Shown: positions 1 to 9,700 of the stretch, piece by piece
How positions within the stretch are numbered: the first letter of the stretch is position 1
How the letters are laid out: each line of letters starts with the position of its first letter
NCBI GenBank assembly: GCA_029977225.1
Contig: JAPOLH010000002.1
Location: 1-50,947 of the forward strand
Source of the DNA: Verrucomicrobiaceae bacterium
Lineage (GTDB): Bacteria; Verrucomicrobiota; Verrucomicrobiia; Verrucomicrobiales; Akkermansiaceae
Length of the DNA: 50,947 nt
Reading direction: 5' to 3'
Translations under genes and position numbers: made by a program
Notes under the pieces: model-generated
What the model saw: the letters and a program-made list of their open reading frames with translations, nothing else
The model's database searches: none
Told to the model about the DNA's origin: nothing

Positions 1-1
1 T

Positions 2-727
2 GGCATTGTGCGTGACCAACGTCAAAAAGCCTCGGCTATTTTTTACCCAGAGGTTGACGAAGTGCATTTGGGCGATACGCTGACTTATCAATTGCTCACC
101 CATGAATTGGTACATGCCCTCACCGCCTCCGGCCTCCTCAACGCGAAAATCGGCGGCCCAAGCGTCAAAACCTACCAACCCGAAATCTGGAAGGAGAAAT
201 CCATGAACCAGATCGGCAACTATGGCTTCTACACGAGGCATACGGGCGACAAACTTTTCCGTCGCGGGCTCTACACCTTCTGGAAACAATCGGTGCCGCC
301 CGCTCAGATGGAGCTTTTCGACGCGCCAAGCCGCGAAGCCTGCATCACCAAACGCGCCCTCACCAACACTCCGCTCCAAGCCTTTGTGCTGATGAACGAC
401 GAGACTTACCTCGAGTTCTCCCGCAAGCTCGCCGAGCGCCTCTTCACCGACATCAACGGAGCATGGGAGGAAAAACTCTCGGAACGATTGCGCCGCGGTT
501 TCCGCCTTGCCACCGGCCGCAGTCCCAAGGATGAGGAACTCCAAAGCTGGATTTCCTTCAGCAGTGAAAACCTCGAGCGCTTCTCCGCCGACCCCGGCAA
601 TGCCGAGAAATTCCTCTCCTACGGCGAGACCCCAAGGGACAAATCCCTACCGCCCGCCGAACTTGCCGCTATGTCCTTCACGATGTCGACCATCCTGAAC
701 CTGGATGAAACCATTACCCGCGATTAA
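2..727 (+). CDS. DUF1553 protein C-terminus, 5' end outside window, apparently chimeric
   Basis: The reading frame is already open at the window edge and ends at 727. From about position 125 on it matches the C-terminal DUF1553 part of planctomycete-type surface proteins: ASGLL, GGPSVK, a LYTFWK segment, FDAPSRE and NTPLQAFVLMND, closing on LNLDETITRD. The intact paralogue at 33906-36773 has the same blocks (VSGLL, GGPSV, LYTYWKR, NTPLQPLVTLND). The preceding 40 codons do not look like DUF1553. They contain THELVHAL, an HExxH zinc-protease-like motif, where the paralogue has GEMIRDQALAV. I infer that a deletion or recombination joined another gene to the DUF1553 tail. The DUF1501 gene follows after 17 bp, as is usual for this family. 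Function is unknown; the family is generally membrane- or surface-associated. A family member that naturally diverges here cannot be excluded. Confidence 0.7.
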   Translation, partial: GIVRDQRQKASAIFYPEVDEVHLGDTLTYQLLTHELVHALTASGLLNAKIGGPSVKTYQPEIWKEKSMNQIGNYGFYTRHTGDKLFRRGLYTFWKQSVPPAQMELFDAPSREACITKRALTNTPLQAFVLMNDETYLEFSRKLAERLFTDINGAWEEKLSERLRRGFRLATGRSPKDEELQSWISFSSENLERFSADPGNAEKFLSYGETPRDKSLPPAELAAMSFTMSTILNLDETITRD

Positions 728-744
728 CCCCAATCGAATTCATC

Positions 745-2205
745 ATGAACCATCCTCTCGAAGAGTTTCTACTCAACATCAGCCGGCGCCAGTTTTTCGG
801 AAAAATGGCGCAGGGCATCGGCGGCATGGCGCTCGGCTCGATGCTCAACAATAACCTGCATGCGGCCGCACCGAGCCCCTTTGAGCGGGGCTTCCTCGGC
901 TCGCCTCACTTCGCCCCCAAGGCCAAGCGAATCATTTACCTCTTCCAGCACGGCGGCCCATCGCAGATGGACATCTTCGATTACAAGCCGCAGCTCGCAG
1001 ACCAGTTCGACAAGGACCTTCCGAAATCCGTGCGCGGCGACCAGCGCATCACGGGCATGACTTCTGGCCAATCCCGCCTGCCGGTCGCGCCCTCGATTTT
1101 CCAATTCAAAAAATACGACAACAATCAAGACGGGCTCTGGGTTTCCGAGCTCTACCCGCATACCGCAAGCGTCGCGAAGGAACTTTGCGTGGTCCACTCG
1201 GTCTTCACCGAGCAGATCAACCACGAGCCCGGCGTCTCATTCCTACAAAGCGGCCACCAGTTGCCCGGCCGTCCGTCCTTCGGCTCCTGGGTGAGCTACG
1301 GCCTTGGTAGCATGAATGAAAACCTGCCGGCTTTCACTGTGATGATCAGTCAGGGGAGGGGTAACGCGCAGTTCGTCTCCTCGCGTCTGTGGGGTTCCGG
1401 GTTTCTTCCCAGCGAACATCAAGGAATCAACCTCCGCAGTGGAAGCGATCCGGTTCTTTTCTTGAACGATCCCAACGGTATCGATCGCACCGACCGCCGC
1501 CGCATGCTCGATCAGCTCGCACGGCAAAATCACGAGGAGGCCCGCAAAAGCATGGACCCCGAAGTGATCGCCCGCATCGCCCAATACGAAATGGCTTACC
1601 GCATGCAAACCGCTGTGCCGGAGCTCACTGACTTCTCGCAGGAATCTCAAGAGACGCTCGATATGTACGGGCCGAATGTCAAAATCCCGGGGACCTACGC
1701 CTACAACTGCCTCATGGCTCGCCGCCTCGCCGAACGCGGCACCCGCTTCGTGCAACTCTACCACCGCGGTTGGGACCAGCATGGAAACCTGCCTGCCCAA
1801 ATCCGCATGCAGTGTGAAGATACCGACCAGCCGCAGGCAGCTCTGGTCAAGGACCTCAAGCGCCTCGGCATGCTCGACGACACGCTTGTCATTTGGGGCG
1901 GCGAATTCGGCCGCACCACCTACAGCCAAGGTACCCTCACCAAGGACAACTACGGCCGCGACCACCATCCGCGTTGTTTCACGATGTGGTTCGCCGGTGG
2001 TGGCACCAAGCCCGGCATCACCTACGGCAAGACCGACGACTACTGCTACAACATCATCGACAAGCCGATGCATGTACACGACCTCCACGCGACGCTCATG
2101 CACCTCATGGGCATCGATCACCAACGCCTCACCTATCGCTACCAAGGCCGCGACTTCCGTCTCACCGATGTTCACGGGCACGTCGTTCACGACATCCTGG
2201 CGTAA
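745..2205 (+). CDS. DUF1501 family Tat-exported protein
   Basis: A 486-residue protein of the DUF1501 family (sulfatase/alkaline phosphatase fold). The N-terminus carries a twin-arginine signal, ISRRQFFGKMAQG, followed by a hydrophobic stretch, so export by Tat is expected. Family landmarks are AKRIIYLFQHGGPSQMD, a Q-x-NHEPG block, LARRLAERGTRFVQLYHRGWD and the WGGEFGRT / GRDHHP metal-site-like segments. The chosen ATG lies in the context ATCATG with no Shine-Dalgarno and gives a complete Tat signal. It follows the DUF1553 gene by 17 bp and precedes the membrane cytochrome gene by 19 bp, so the three probably form one transcript. A paralogue lies at 36790-38274. DUF1501 proteins pair with DUF1553 proteins throughout Planctomycetes and Verrucomicrobia; their substrate is not established. 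Confidence 0.9.
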   Translation: MNHPLEEFLLNISRRQFFGKMAQGIGGMALGSMLNNNLHAAAPSPFERGFLGSPHFAPKAKRIIYLFQHGGPSQMDIFDYKPQLADQFDKDLPKSVRGDQRITGMTSGQSRLPVAPSIFQFKKYDNNQDGLWVSELYPHTASVAKELCVVHSVFTEQINHEPGVSFLQSGHQLPGRPSFGSWVSYGLGSMNENLPAFTVMISQGRGNAQFVSSRLWGSGFLPSEHQGINLRSGSDPVLFLNDPNGIDRTDRRRMLDQLARQNHEEARKSMDPEVIARIAQYEMAYRMQTAVPELTDFSQESQETLDMYGPNVKIPGTYAYNCLMARRLAERGTRFVQLYHRGWDQHGNLPAQIRMQCEDTDQPQAALVKDLKRLGMLDDTLVIWGGEFGRTTYSQGTLTKDNYGRDHHPRCFTMWFAGGGTKPGITYGKTDDYCYNIIDKPMHVHDLHATLMHLMGIDHQRLTYRYQGRDFRLTDVHGHVVHDILA

Positions 2206-2224
2206 ATCTTCGACCCGCTTTTTT

Positions 2225-4765
2225 ATGACCACCCCCTCCCGCTTTGTGCGGGCAACCCTTGGTTTTGTTTTGGCGGGTTTGGCCACCGCCGCACTGGTGT
2301 TTTTAGGCATTGCGCCGGCACCACCGATCCCCGAGAAATGGATGCTTTTCATCGGGCGTTTCCACCCGCTCATCGTCCACCTTCCCATCGGTTTTCTCGC
2401 TGCGCTGACCGCACTTCAGGTCCTGTATTGGATTGTCCGCTCCGATTTTCGTGAGGCCACGCGCGTGTTACTTTGGCTATGCGCGCTCTCGGCGTTGGCC
2501 GCCACCGCTGTCGGCACCATGCTCACATGGCCGGGTGAGTACAGCGGGGAGCTGCTCTTCAATCACCGCTGGTTTGGCATCGCCACCTCGGCGGTGTGCG
2601 TGTGGATGCTCTTCGCTCATCACTTCTCCGGCCGCTTTGGCAGGGCGCTTTATTCGGGTCTCCTGATGGCATCGCTGGTTCTTGTTTCCATCACCGGTCA
2701 CCACGGTGGATCGCTGACCCACGGCGAAGACTACCTCACCGCCCACCTACCTGTGGTTCTTGGTGGAAAACCCGAGCCGCTTCCCATCGACAAAGGCACC
2801 AAGGAGGATGCTGCGATTTATGCAGCGGCGATCCAGCCGATCATCGAGTCCAAGTGTGTGGAGTGTCACAACCCTGCGAAGAACAATGGAGATCTCCGCA
2901 TGGACACCATGGAGTTGCTCCTTGCCGGTGGCAAACATGGCCCTGCGCTCAAGCCGGGTGACGCCGCTGCGAGCCTCATGATCGAACGAGCCAACCTGCC
3001 GCTCGATCACAAGGAACACATGCCGCCCGCAGGGAAGCCCCAGCTCACCGATTCCGAGCTCGAACTCCTTTCGTGGTGGATCGACCGCGGTGCCAAAGAA
3101 CGCGTACCGCTCGTCGAAGACCTTCCGCCGCCAGCCGCCCTTGCGTTGCTCGAAAAGAACCTCGGCTTTCAAGTCGCCGCCCCCGAAGTGCCGATGCTCA
3201 CATGGGAAGAAGTCGTCAAGGCCGGCGCACCGTTGGCCAAAGTTCCCAATCTTGCGGTGCGCCGTTCTTCGATGGACTCCGCGGCCTTGAATGTCTTCAT
3301 CGCCTCCGATGCCCCAAACCCCGACGCGCTCATCGCCAGCCTCGATCCGATCAAGGCGAATATCGTCCTGCTCGATGCGGGCAAAACCAAAATCTCGGAA
3401 GCCGCGTTCCCTGCCATCGCCGAATTTGCCAACCTTGAGGAACTCCGCCTCCAGGAAACCGACACCGACGACCAGGATGTCGCCAAACTCTCCCCGCTCC
3501 GCAAGCTCCGGAAGATCAACCTCAACAGCACCGAGGTCACCGACCGCTCGGTGGAATTCATTTCCAAATTCCCGAACATCGTCCAACTCGCCGCATGGGA
3601 CACCACCGTCAGCCCCGTGGCCGCCGATACCTTCATCAAGACCCGCTTCCCCGAAAACAAAAAGCGCCGCGTGGAGGAGGAAATCCACGCCCTCGAAAAC
3701 CGCCTCGCCGCGATGAAAGTCGAAGTCCTCGGCATCGACATCCCCGAGCACCCGCTGCCGCCGATGGTCGATGGCACAATCTACTGGGCCCCGCTCGCGG
3801 CCTCCGCCTCGTCGGAATACGACACCAAATGGGCCGTCAAAAACCTCTACGATGGCAGTGTCAAACTCGCCGACATCGGCACGCCCAACAATCAAGGCGC
3901 CGACTACGCGGGCAAGGGGCCTGGACCATTTTATGTGGTCTACGACATGGGCTCTGAAATTGTTTTCTCTAGCCTCCTCTATGCCCAGCGCGGGTTGGCG
4001 GCCGACAAGGCCGGCAAAATCGAAGTCCGCGTCACTAACACCGACCCCGGCCAAGCCTCGAAGAGCATGGCGATCCTCAAACGTCCGGCGGATGCCGTGA
4101 TCGAGCTGAAGCCCAGTGCCCCGAACGACCGCAAACTCGAGCGCTACGGATTACGCAAGGACCTCAAGGGGCGTTTCGTCGTATTCTCCATCAGCGGCCC
4201 GCTAAGCGCCGGCAATATCGGTGGCTATGAGCTCATCCTCGGCCGCTTCCCACTGGCCCGAGAGGAGCTTCTCGCTGCAGTCGCCGCCGACCCGGCCAAA
4301 TACGGCACGCTCATCGGACCGAAGGCCACCGCCTCCGCAAGCAGCAACACACCACACACGCCGCCGGAGGGCCCCGTGAAATTTCTCGACCCCGCCATCA
4401 GCACGATTCCCTTCGCGTTTCATACTGACATCGAAGCGCACCCTTGGGTGAAAATCGCTTTCCCAAACAAAGTCCGCATCGCGGCGATCTCGATCGTCAA
4501 CCGCCGCGAATACATGGAGCGCGCAGAGGGGCTTGAGCTCCAGCGCCTCGCAGACTCGGGCGAATGGGAAACCATTTGGAAATCCGAAAAACCCGAAGAG
4601 TCATGGAATCTCGACCTCACCGGCTTCAAACCCGAAGAGCGCGAAGGCAAGGAGTTTCGCCTGCATGTCGCCGCGGAAAAACCCACCTACCTTCACCTTT
4701 CGAATGCGGCCATCTGGGGCCAGGAACTCCAACCGCCAACACCACCACCTTCGCCCAAAAAATAA
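2225..4765 (+). CDS. Membrane protein: DUF2231-like TM domain, planctomycete cytochrome C domain, leucine-rich repeats, galactose-binding-like C-terminus
   Basis: An 846-residue protein. I chose the ATG at 2225 because it begins a clean membrane segment just after the DUF1501 stop; the frame stays open far upstream only as a shadow of that gene. Residues 1-170 form several transmembrane helices with the FHPLIVHLPIGFLAAL motif of DUF2231-like domains. Around residues 210-290 there is a planctomycete-type cytochrome C domain with heme motif CVECH and the DHKEHMPPAGKPQL block. Residues about 370-470 resemble leucine-rich repeats (LEELRLQETD). The last 300 residues contain two discoidin-like segments with WAVKNLYDG and VKFLDPAIS. 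Similar TM-cytochrome-LRR proteins accompany DUF1553/DUF1501 pairs; 32344-33909 is a shorter paralogue that lacks the C-terminal part. A role in surface electron transfer or glycan binding is inference. Confidence 0.85.
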   Translation: MTTPSRFVRATLGFVLAGLATAALVFLGIAPAPPIPEKWMLFIGRFHPLIVHLPIGFLAALTALQVLYWIVRSDFREATRVLLWLCALSALAATAVGTMLTWPGEYSGELLFNHRWFGIATSAVCVWMLFAHHFSGRFGRALYSGLLMASLVLVSITGHHGGSLTHGEDYLTAHLPVVLGGKPEPLPIDKGTKEDAAIYAAAIQPIIESKCVECHNPAKNNGDLRMDTMELLLAGGKHGPALKPGDAAASLMIERANLPLDHKEHMPPAGKPQLTDSELELLSWWIDRGAKERVPLVEDLPPPAALALLEKNLGFQVAAPEVPMLTWEEVVKAGAPLAKVPNLAVRRSSMDSAALNVFIASDAPNPDALIASLDPIKANIVLLDAGKTKISEAAFPAIAEFANLEELRLQETDTDDQDVAKLSPLRKLRKINLNSTEVTDRSVEFISKFPNIVQLAAWDTTVSPVAADTFIKTRFPENKKRRVEEEIHALENRLAAMKVEVLGIDIPEHPLPPMVDGTIYWAPLAASASSEYDTKWAVKNLYDGSVKLADIGTPNNQGADYAGKGPGPFYVVYDMGSEIVFSSLLYAQRGLAADKAGKIEVRVTNTDPGQASKSMAILKRPADAVIELKPSAPNDRKLERYGLRKDLKGRFVVFSISGPLSAGNIGGYELILGRFPLAREELLAAVAADPAKYGTLIGPKATASASSNTPHTPPEGPVKFLDPAISTIPFAFHTDIEAHPWVKIAFPNKVRIAAISIVNRREYMERAEGLELQRLADSGEWETIWKSEKPEESWNLDLTGFKPEEREGKEFRLHVAAEKPTYLHLSNAAIWGQELQPPTPPPSPKK

Positions 4766-4781
4766 CATGATCTAAGCCACC

Positions 4782-4838
4782 ATGTTACCAGAGGGCACCC
4801 ATGCTGCCATCACGCTCGGAGGGGCTGCCAATCAGTAA
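4782..4838 (+). pseudogene. Relic of a sulfatase 3' end
   Basis: A frame of only 18 codons, ending at the TAA at 4836-4838, reads EGTHAAITLGGAANQ at its end. The intact sulfatase at 43132-45015 ends in NAAITLGGTHVE, so the ITLGG terminus is shared. Immediately upstream, at 4767, ATGATC followed by a stop resembles the ATGAT(C/T)AA start of both intact sulfatases. The simplest reading is a sulfatase gene reduced by internal deletion to a start fragment and its last codons. The match is short, so the call rests mainly on its position next to the two clearer relics that follow. Confidence 0.5.
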
Positions 4839-4852
4839 GCTGCCGCGTCGAC

Positions 4853-4939
4853 CGCAAACTCATCGTCGGGTTCGCGATAGATGCCGCTACCCCAGTGCAC
4901 ATTTTTTTTAGAGATGCCAAACCAACCACCTCATTATGA
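4853..4939 (+). pseudogene. Relic of the 3' end of a LamG-family gene (46450-49116 type)
   Basis: In the frame ending at TGA 4937-4939 the translation contains RKLIVGFAIDAATPVHIFF and then AKPTTSL. The intact protein encoded at 46450-49116 ends RRELVVWLEIDATTPVEISI and then GAKPSNP. Residue order, spacing and distance to the stop codon all agree, so this is the tail of a related gene whose body is gone. The stop overlaps the ATG of the next relic (ATGA), a coupling typical of genes within an operon. Confidence 0.72.
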
Positions 4940-5062
4940 AAACAGCATACTCTCGCTATCGAAAAGGGCAGGGGACCGATCTTGTGGTGTGGGTGAAAAT
5001 CTGAGGCGACAAGAAAACCTCATTCAAAATTCGAAACGCCCCAAGCCAACGACGAGGACTAA
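4936..5062 (+). pseudogene. Relic of a LamG-family gene (29002-31112 type): start plus 3' end
   Basis: An ATG at 4936 begins MKT, as in the intact gene at 29002. After about 12 codons the frame enters GTDLVVWVK, identical to the tail of the 29002-31112 protein, and then hits TGA at 5002. At the DNA level, 4974-5062 aligns with 31028-31112 almost to the stop codon (gtggtgtgggtgaaaa, gcgacaagaaa, tcattcaaaat and ggacta are shared), with small indels and many substitutions. This is therefore a decayed copy that kept its start and 3' end and lost roughly 2 kb between them. The GH29 gene begins 4 bp further on. Confidence 0.8.
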
Positions 5063-5066
5063 AGTC

Positions 5067-6550
5067 ATGATCAAAAATATTCCGCAGATGGCTTTTTCCA
5101 TCGCTGCCACACTGCCCGCACTGCTCGCGCTTTTTTGCCAACCCGCCATTGCCGAGACGGTGCCAAGCGCGGACAACCCCGAGCAGGCCCACGCCGACTC
5201 GTTCAAAAAGCGCTTTGCCGCAGACCTGCGCCATCCACCGGAGTCCGAGGCGCGGCTGAACAAGTGGTTCCGCAATGACAAACTCGGGGTCTTCATCCAC
5301 TTTGGCGCGTATTCCACCTTGGCTGGAAAATACAAGGGCAACTCCGACGGCCCACCCTATGCCGAGTGGGCGATGATGACCCACCGCATTCCATTGAAGG
5401 AATATCGCGAGGAGGTGGTTTCCCAATTCAACCCGCAGGAGTTCAATGCCGATGAGTGGGCTCGGACTTTCAAGGAAACCGGCATGAAGTATGTGGTGAT
5501 AACTTCCAAGCACCACGATGGCTTCGCGCTCTTCAAATCGGGTGTCACGAATTACAATGTTGTCGATGGCTCGCCCTTCAAGCGAGACATCATTAAAGAG
5601 CTCGAGCAGGCCTGCCACCGCCACGGACTGAAGTTCGGCGTGTATTACTCGCAAGCTTTCGATTGGAGTGAGCCGGGCGCGCCATTTCCCAACACGGAAG
5701 CCATCCGGCAAATCCACCCCGAGCTTCCCGCCGACTTCGTGGCGAACAATAAAACCATGGATGAATACCTCGCCAAGAAAGCGTATCCGCAGGTCGAGGA
5801 GTTGATGAAAAACTACAAAATCGACCTAATTTGGTTCGACACTCCGGCATCGATGAAGCCCGAGCAAGGCAGGCGTCTCTTAGAAATCGTGCGCAAAAAC
5901 AACCCCGATTGCCTCGTCAATTCCCGCGACTCCTTTACTGGCCAAAGGAGGAATGGAAGTTCGGGCAACTCGAGTTTTTCGACTATGTCTCGCTCGAGGA
6001 CAAAGAGGTGCCTCCCCACAAACTTTCCCTCACCACCGAATCGCCCGACAGCGTGAGCACCTCTTATGGCTACAAGGCCCACGGCCCGGTGCGCTACCAC
6101 AGCCTGCAGGAAATCATCCACCGCTTCGTCCACACCGTTTGCAGCGGCGGGAACTACCTCTTGAATTTCGGTCCGATGGGCAACGGCCAGGTCGACCCCA
6201 AGGCGCTCGAGCTTTTCCAAGGCGTCGCCGCGTGGATCAAGGACAACGGCGAATCGATCTACGGCACGCAGGCCAACCCGCTTCCAGGTCGCCCGTCGTG
6301 GGGCGATGCGAACCTCTCGAAGGACGGAAAAACCCTCTACCTGCATGTGATGCAGTGGCCCGCCGACGGCAAACTCACCGTCGAAGGCGTGACCCCGAAA
6401 GTCGCTGCGGTTTCCTTCCTCGCGCCCAAAGCGGCCGACCAGAAAATCGCATTCGAGCAGAAAAGCCAGAAGCTGTCGCTCACCCTGCCTGGTGCTGCCT
6501 CCGACACGAACGCGACCGTTGTGAAAATCACATTGGCGAAACCCTTTTGA
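5067..6550 (+). pseudogene. GH29 alpha-L-fucosidase, frameshifted near position 5935
   Basis: Encodes a secreted GH29 alpha-L-fucosidase, which hydrolyses terminal alpha-L-fucose from glycans. The start at 5067 gives a standard signal peptide (MIKNIPQMAFSIAATLPALL, cleavage after AIA). GH29 landmarks include WFRNDKLGVFIHFGAYS, ITSKHHDGF and KFGVYYSQAFDW. The predicted nucleophile is Asp258 in LIWFDTP, which is the usual family position. After CLVNSRDSF the frame breaks. The family sequence resumes in another frame with EEWKFGQLEFFDYV and continues through SGGNYLLNFGPMGNG to the stop at 6550. The shift lies within about 5931-5940 (tcctttactg). Both halves are otherwise well conserved, so this is either a very recent one-base mutation or a sequencing error. 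The gene directly follows the sulfatase and LamG relics. Confidence 0.85.
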
Positions 6551-6604
6551 GACGTCGTCAAAGACTGATCGCCGCCCGGCTTGGTCTTCTCTTCTGAGCC
6601 TTGA

Positions 6605-6778
6605 TGTCTCCTAACGCCAAACGTCGATTATGAAGTAGACAAAGGCTTTTCGGAATTCAAGATCCCACGCGAATTTGCCACCTATCGCTATGGCTCGAGG
6701 CGCAATCATTACCAGGAGCGAGACAACGAAACTCCAAAACATTCCCGCATGCGTTGCCCATTCACATCAACAATTCTC
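6605..6778 (+). other. Possible decayed coding remnant upstream of the GH36-like gene
   Basis: Between the stop of the frameshifted fucosidase and the next signal peptide there is an open stretch after the TGA at 6602 with a protein-like composition (VDYEVDKGFSEFKIPREF, then ATYRYGSRRNHYQERD). It has no obvious start of its own and runs in frame into the GH36-like gene. I cannot assign it to a family. It could be the tail of a deleted gene, as seen at 4782-5062 and 15017-15262, or ordinary leader sequence. Confidence 0.25.
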
Positions 6779-9700
6779 ATGAATAAAACCACACTCACCA
6801 CCCTTGCCGCCTTGGGCTTGACCATCGTCGCGCCGTGCCATGCCGCGCCTGTGGCTTCGGTCTCTAACGCCGCCATCGAAGCGCGTTTTGAAAATGGCGA
6901 ACTCATCATCGAATCGAAACAAGCCGGACCTGCCAAACTCGTCTCGCGCCCCCTCGATGGGCAGGCCACCGCAACAGTGCAAGGCACTGCGTTGCGCTTG
7001 TTCCGCCCCGACAAACGCCCACTTCTCAGCGTCACCATCGCCAAAAACTCGCCCTTCGCCTTGGTGCAATCCATGCATCAGGAACCGAAAGAGGGGACCA
7101 ACCTGAAGAACGACCGCTTTCTTGATGCCAAGCTCGACCTCGGCATTCCCGCCCAAAAACTTGCCACTCTAGGCACCACGGGTCTTACCGGGGTCGACCA
7201 ACATCCCGGCAGTCATGTGTTTCTCGCCATCGCCGACCCTGCCACGCGCCGCGGCATGGTCGCCGGCTTCACCACTTTCAAAAAAGCCGATGGCATTCTG
7301 TTCTCAGGCCGCAACGGCGATGCCGTGACCTTTGCCGCGCAAAACGATTACGGCCGCTACCTGCTGCCTGCCGGTAAAACGGTTTCTGGTGAGACCCTCG
7401 CTATCGGCTTCTTCGCCGATGCCCGCCTCGGCCTCGAGCAATGGGCAGACGCTACCGCCAAAGTTCACAACATCCGCCTCAAGCCTCGTATGGCCGGCTA
7501 CTGCACCTGGTATAGCCAACCGCACGGCGGCGCTGGCGATGAAAAAAACATCCGCGTGGTGACCGACTTCGCTGCCAAGGAACTTGCACCGTTTGGCTTC
7601 AACTATGTCCAGATCGACGACTACTGGCAGGACGGCGAGCGCCGCAAAGGCCCGGCGAAGGTCTTTGAAAGGGTCAACCCGAAAGGCCCCTATCCCTCCG
7701 GCATGAAGCCCTCCGCCGATTACATCCGCTCGAAGGGCCTCACGGCAGGCATTTGGTACATGCCCTTCTCTGGCGATCACGAAGACCCCTGGTTCCAAGA
7801 CAAGCTCGATTGGTTTGCGAAAAATCCTGACGGAACGCCGTATTTCACCAGCTGGGGCGGGGGCTCGCTCGACCTCACCAACCCCAAAGTGCAAGACTAT
7901 GTCGAGCGTATCGCAAAACTCACCACGAAGGATTGGGGATATCGTTTCCTCAAACTCGACGGTCTTTGGACCGGCTTTGCCGCCGCGCAAACCTATATCG
8001 CCAATGGCTATAAACCCGACGATCTCGGCATCGCCACCGTTCACAACCCAAAGCTGACACCCTACGAGGCCTATCAGCAGGCCTTTGCCAGACTCCGCAA
8101 AGGAAGCGCTGATGGCACCTACATCCTCGGCTGTTGTGCGCCGCAAAACATGCGCTCCTTCAGCGGTGCCATCGGCAATGTCGATGCCATGCGCGTCGGA
8201 CCCGACAACGGACCGGATTGGAGCACGCTTCAAGCTGGGCCGATCCACGGCTCGAACCGATACTTCTTCCACAACCGCATCTGGCACAACGATCCCGATC
8301 CGGTCTATATCCGCGCTTCGGTCCCAATCGATCAGGCCCGCACCATCGTTTCCTGGGTCGCCATGAGCGGCATGCTCAATGCCAGCAGCGAATGGTATCC
8401 AAACCTGCCGGCCGAACGAGTGGATTTGCTCCGCCGCTCCCTGCCTGCGCACAACTTCAATGCGCGTCCGCTCGATTTGTTCGAGACCGCCTTGCCGCAG
8501 GTGTGGCATGTGGCCAACCCCGCACAACCCAACCGTCACCTGATCTCACTGTTCCATTGGAATGCCTACGCGCCGGGCAACATCTCGCGCACCATCGACA
8601 AGCTCGACCTCCCGGCAGGCGAGACCTGGGTGGGCTACGAATACTGGTCGAACACCCTCGTGGCACCTTTCAGCGATCGCCTCGAAACCAGCATCGCTCC
8701 GGCTTCTTGTAAGATCATCTCGCTCGTCGCTCTGCGCCCGAATCCACAGATTTTGGGCAGCTCCCGCCACATTACCCAAGGCCTCATGGACCTGCGTGAC
8801 GAGGCATGGTCGGCATCGAAATCAACCCTCTCGGCTTCCAGCGATGTCATCGCCAAGGATCCCTACGAAGTTCGCATTCTCGCATCCGGCGATGCAAGCA
8901 AGGCGGCCATGGTCACGCTCGACAAAGCCTCCACCAAGGCTGGCGTCACCGCCGAAATCCAACAACGCGGTTCACTCGTCCGCCTCACCCTGAAGTCGCC
9001 CGACTCGCGTCGCATTTCCTGGTCCTTGAAATTTGAAAAGACCGCCGATGCCGCGATCGCCAATGTTTCGGTGAAGAACCTCGCCGTCAAATCCGCCGCT
9101 TACGGCCGCGTGGAGCTCGCCTGGGAAAAATCCAATCACCTTTGGATCGTTCGCCGCGACGGCGGTCAGCCGGTACTCGTCGATCAAGCAAGCTATGTCG
9201 ACTCGAGTCCGACGCCGGGCCGCGAGCATGTGTATGAAGTCGCCGTCTGGTCGGGTCAAAAATCCGGCGCCCCCGTGAGCATCAAAGCCACGACTCCGAG
9301 CATCCCCGATCTTGGCCCCTTGCCGCCAGCACCTGAGATCCACCTCTCCGATCTTGAGCCGCAAGAAGCAAGCGCCGGTTCCGGCCAAGTGCAAAAAGAC
9401 AAAACCTCTGTCGGCTCCGTGCTCACCATCGGTGGCGAGCGCTTCGAGCGCGGCATCGGCACCCATGCCAACTCGGTCATCACCTATCCGCTCAAGCCCG
9501 AATACCGCCGCTTTGTCGCGGTGGTAGGACTCGACGACAAGCAACGCAAACAAAAATCCGGCTCAGTTGAGTTCATTGTTTGCATCGTTCGCGAAGACCG
9601 CACGCTTTCTGAAAGCGCCCGCTCGCCAAAGCTCACCTGGGACAAGGCCGGTCGTTGGCATTTCGATATCCCCATCCCCACCGGCGCCCGCGCCATCCAA

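Noticed and set aside
2747-4054. Long open frame on the minus strand (435 codons) opposite the cytochrome/LRR gene
   Set aside because: It lies entirely opposite a gene with clear domains, has an Arg/Asp/Gly-rich composition typical of antisense frames in GC-rich DNA, and shows no domain.
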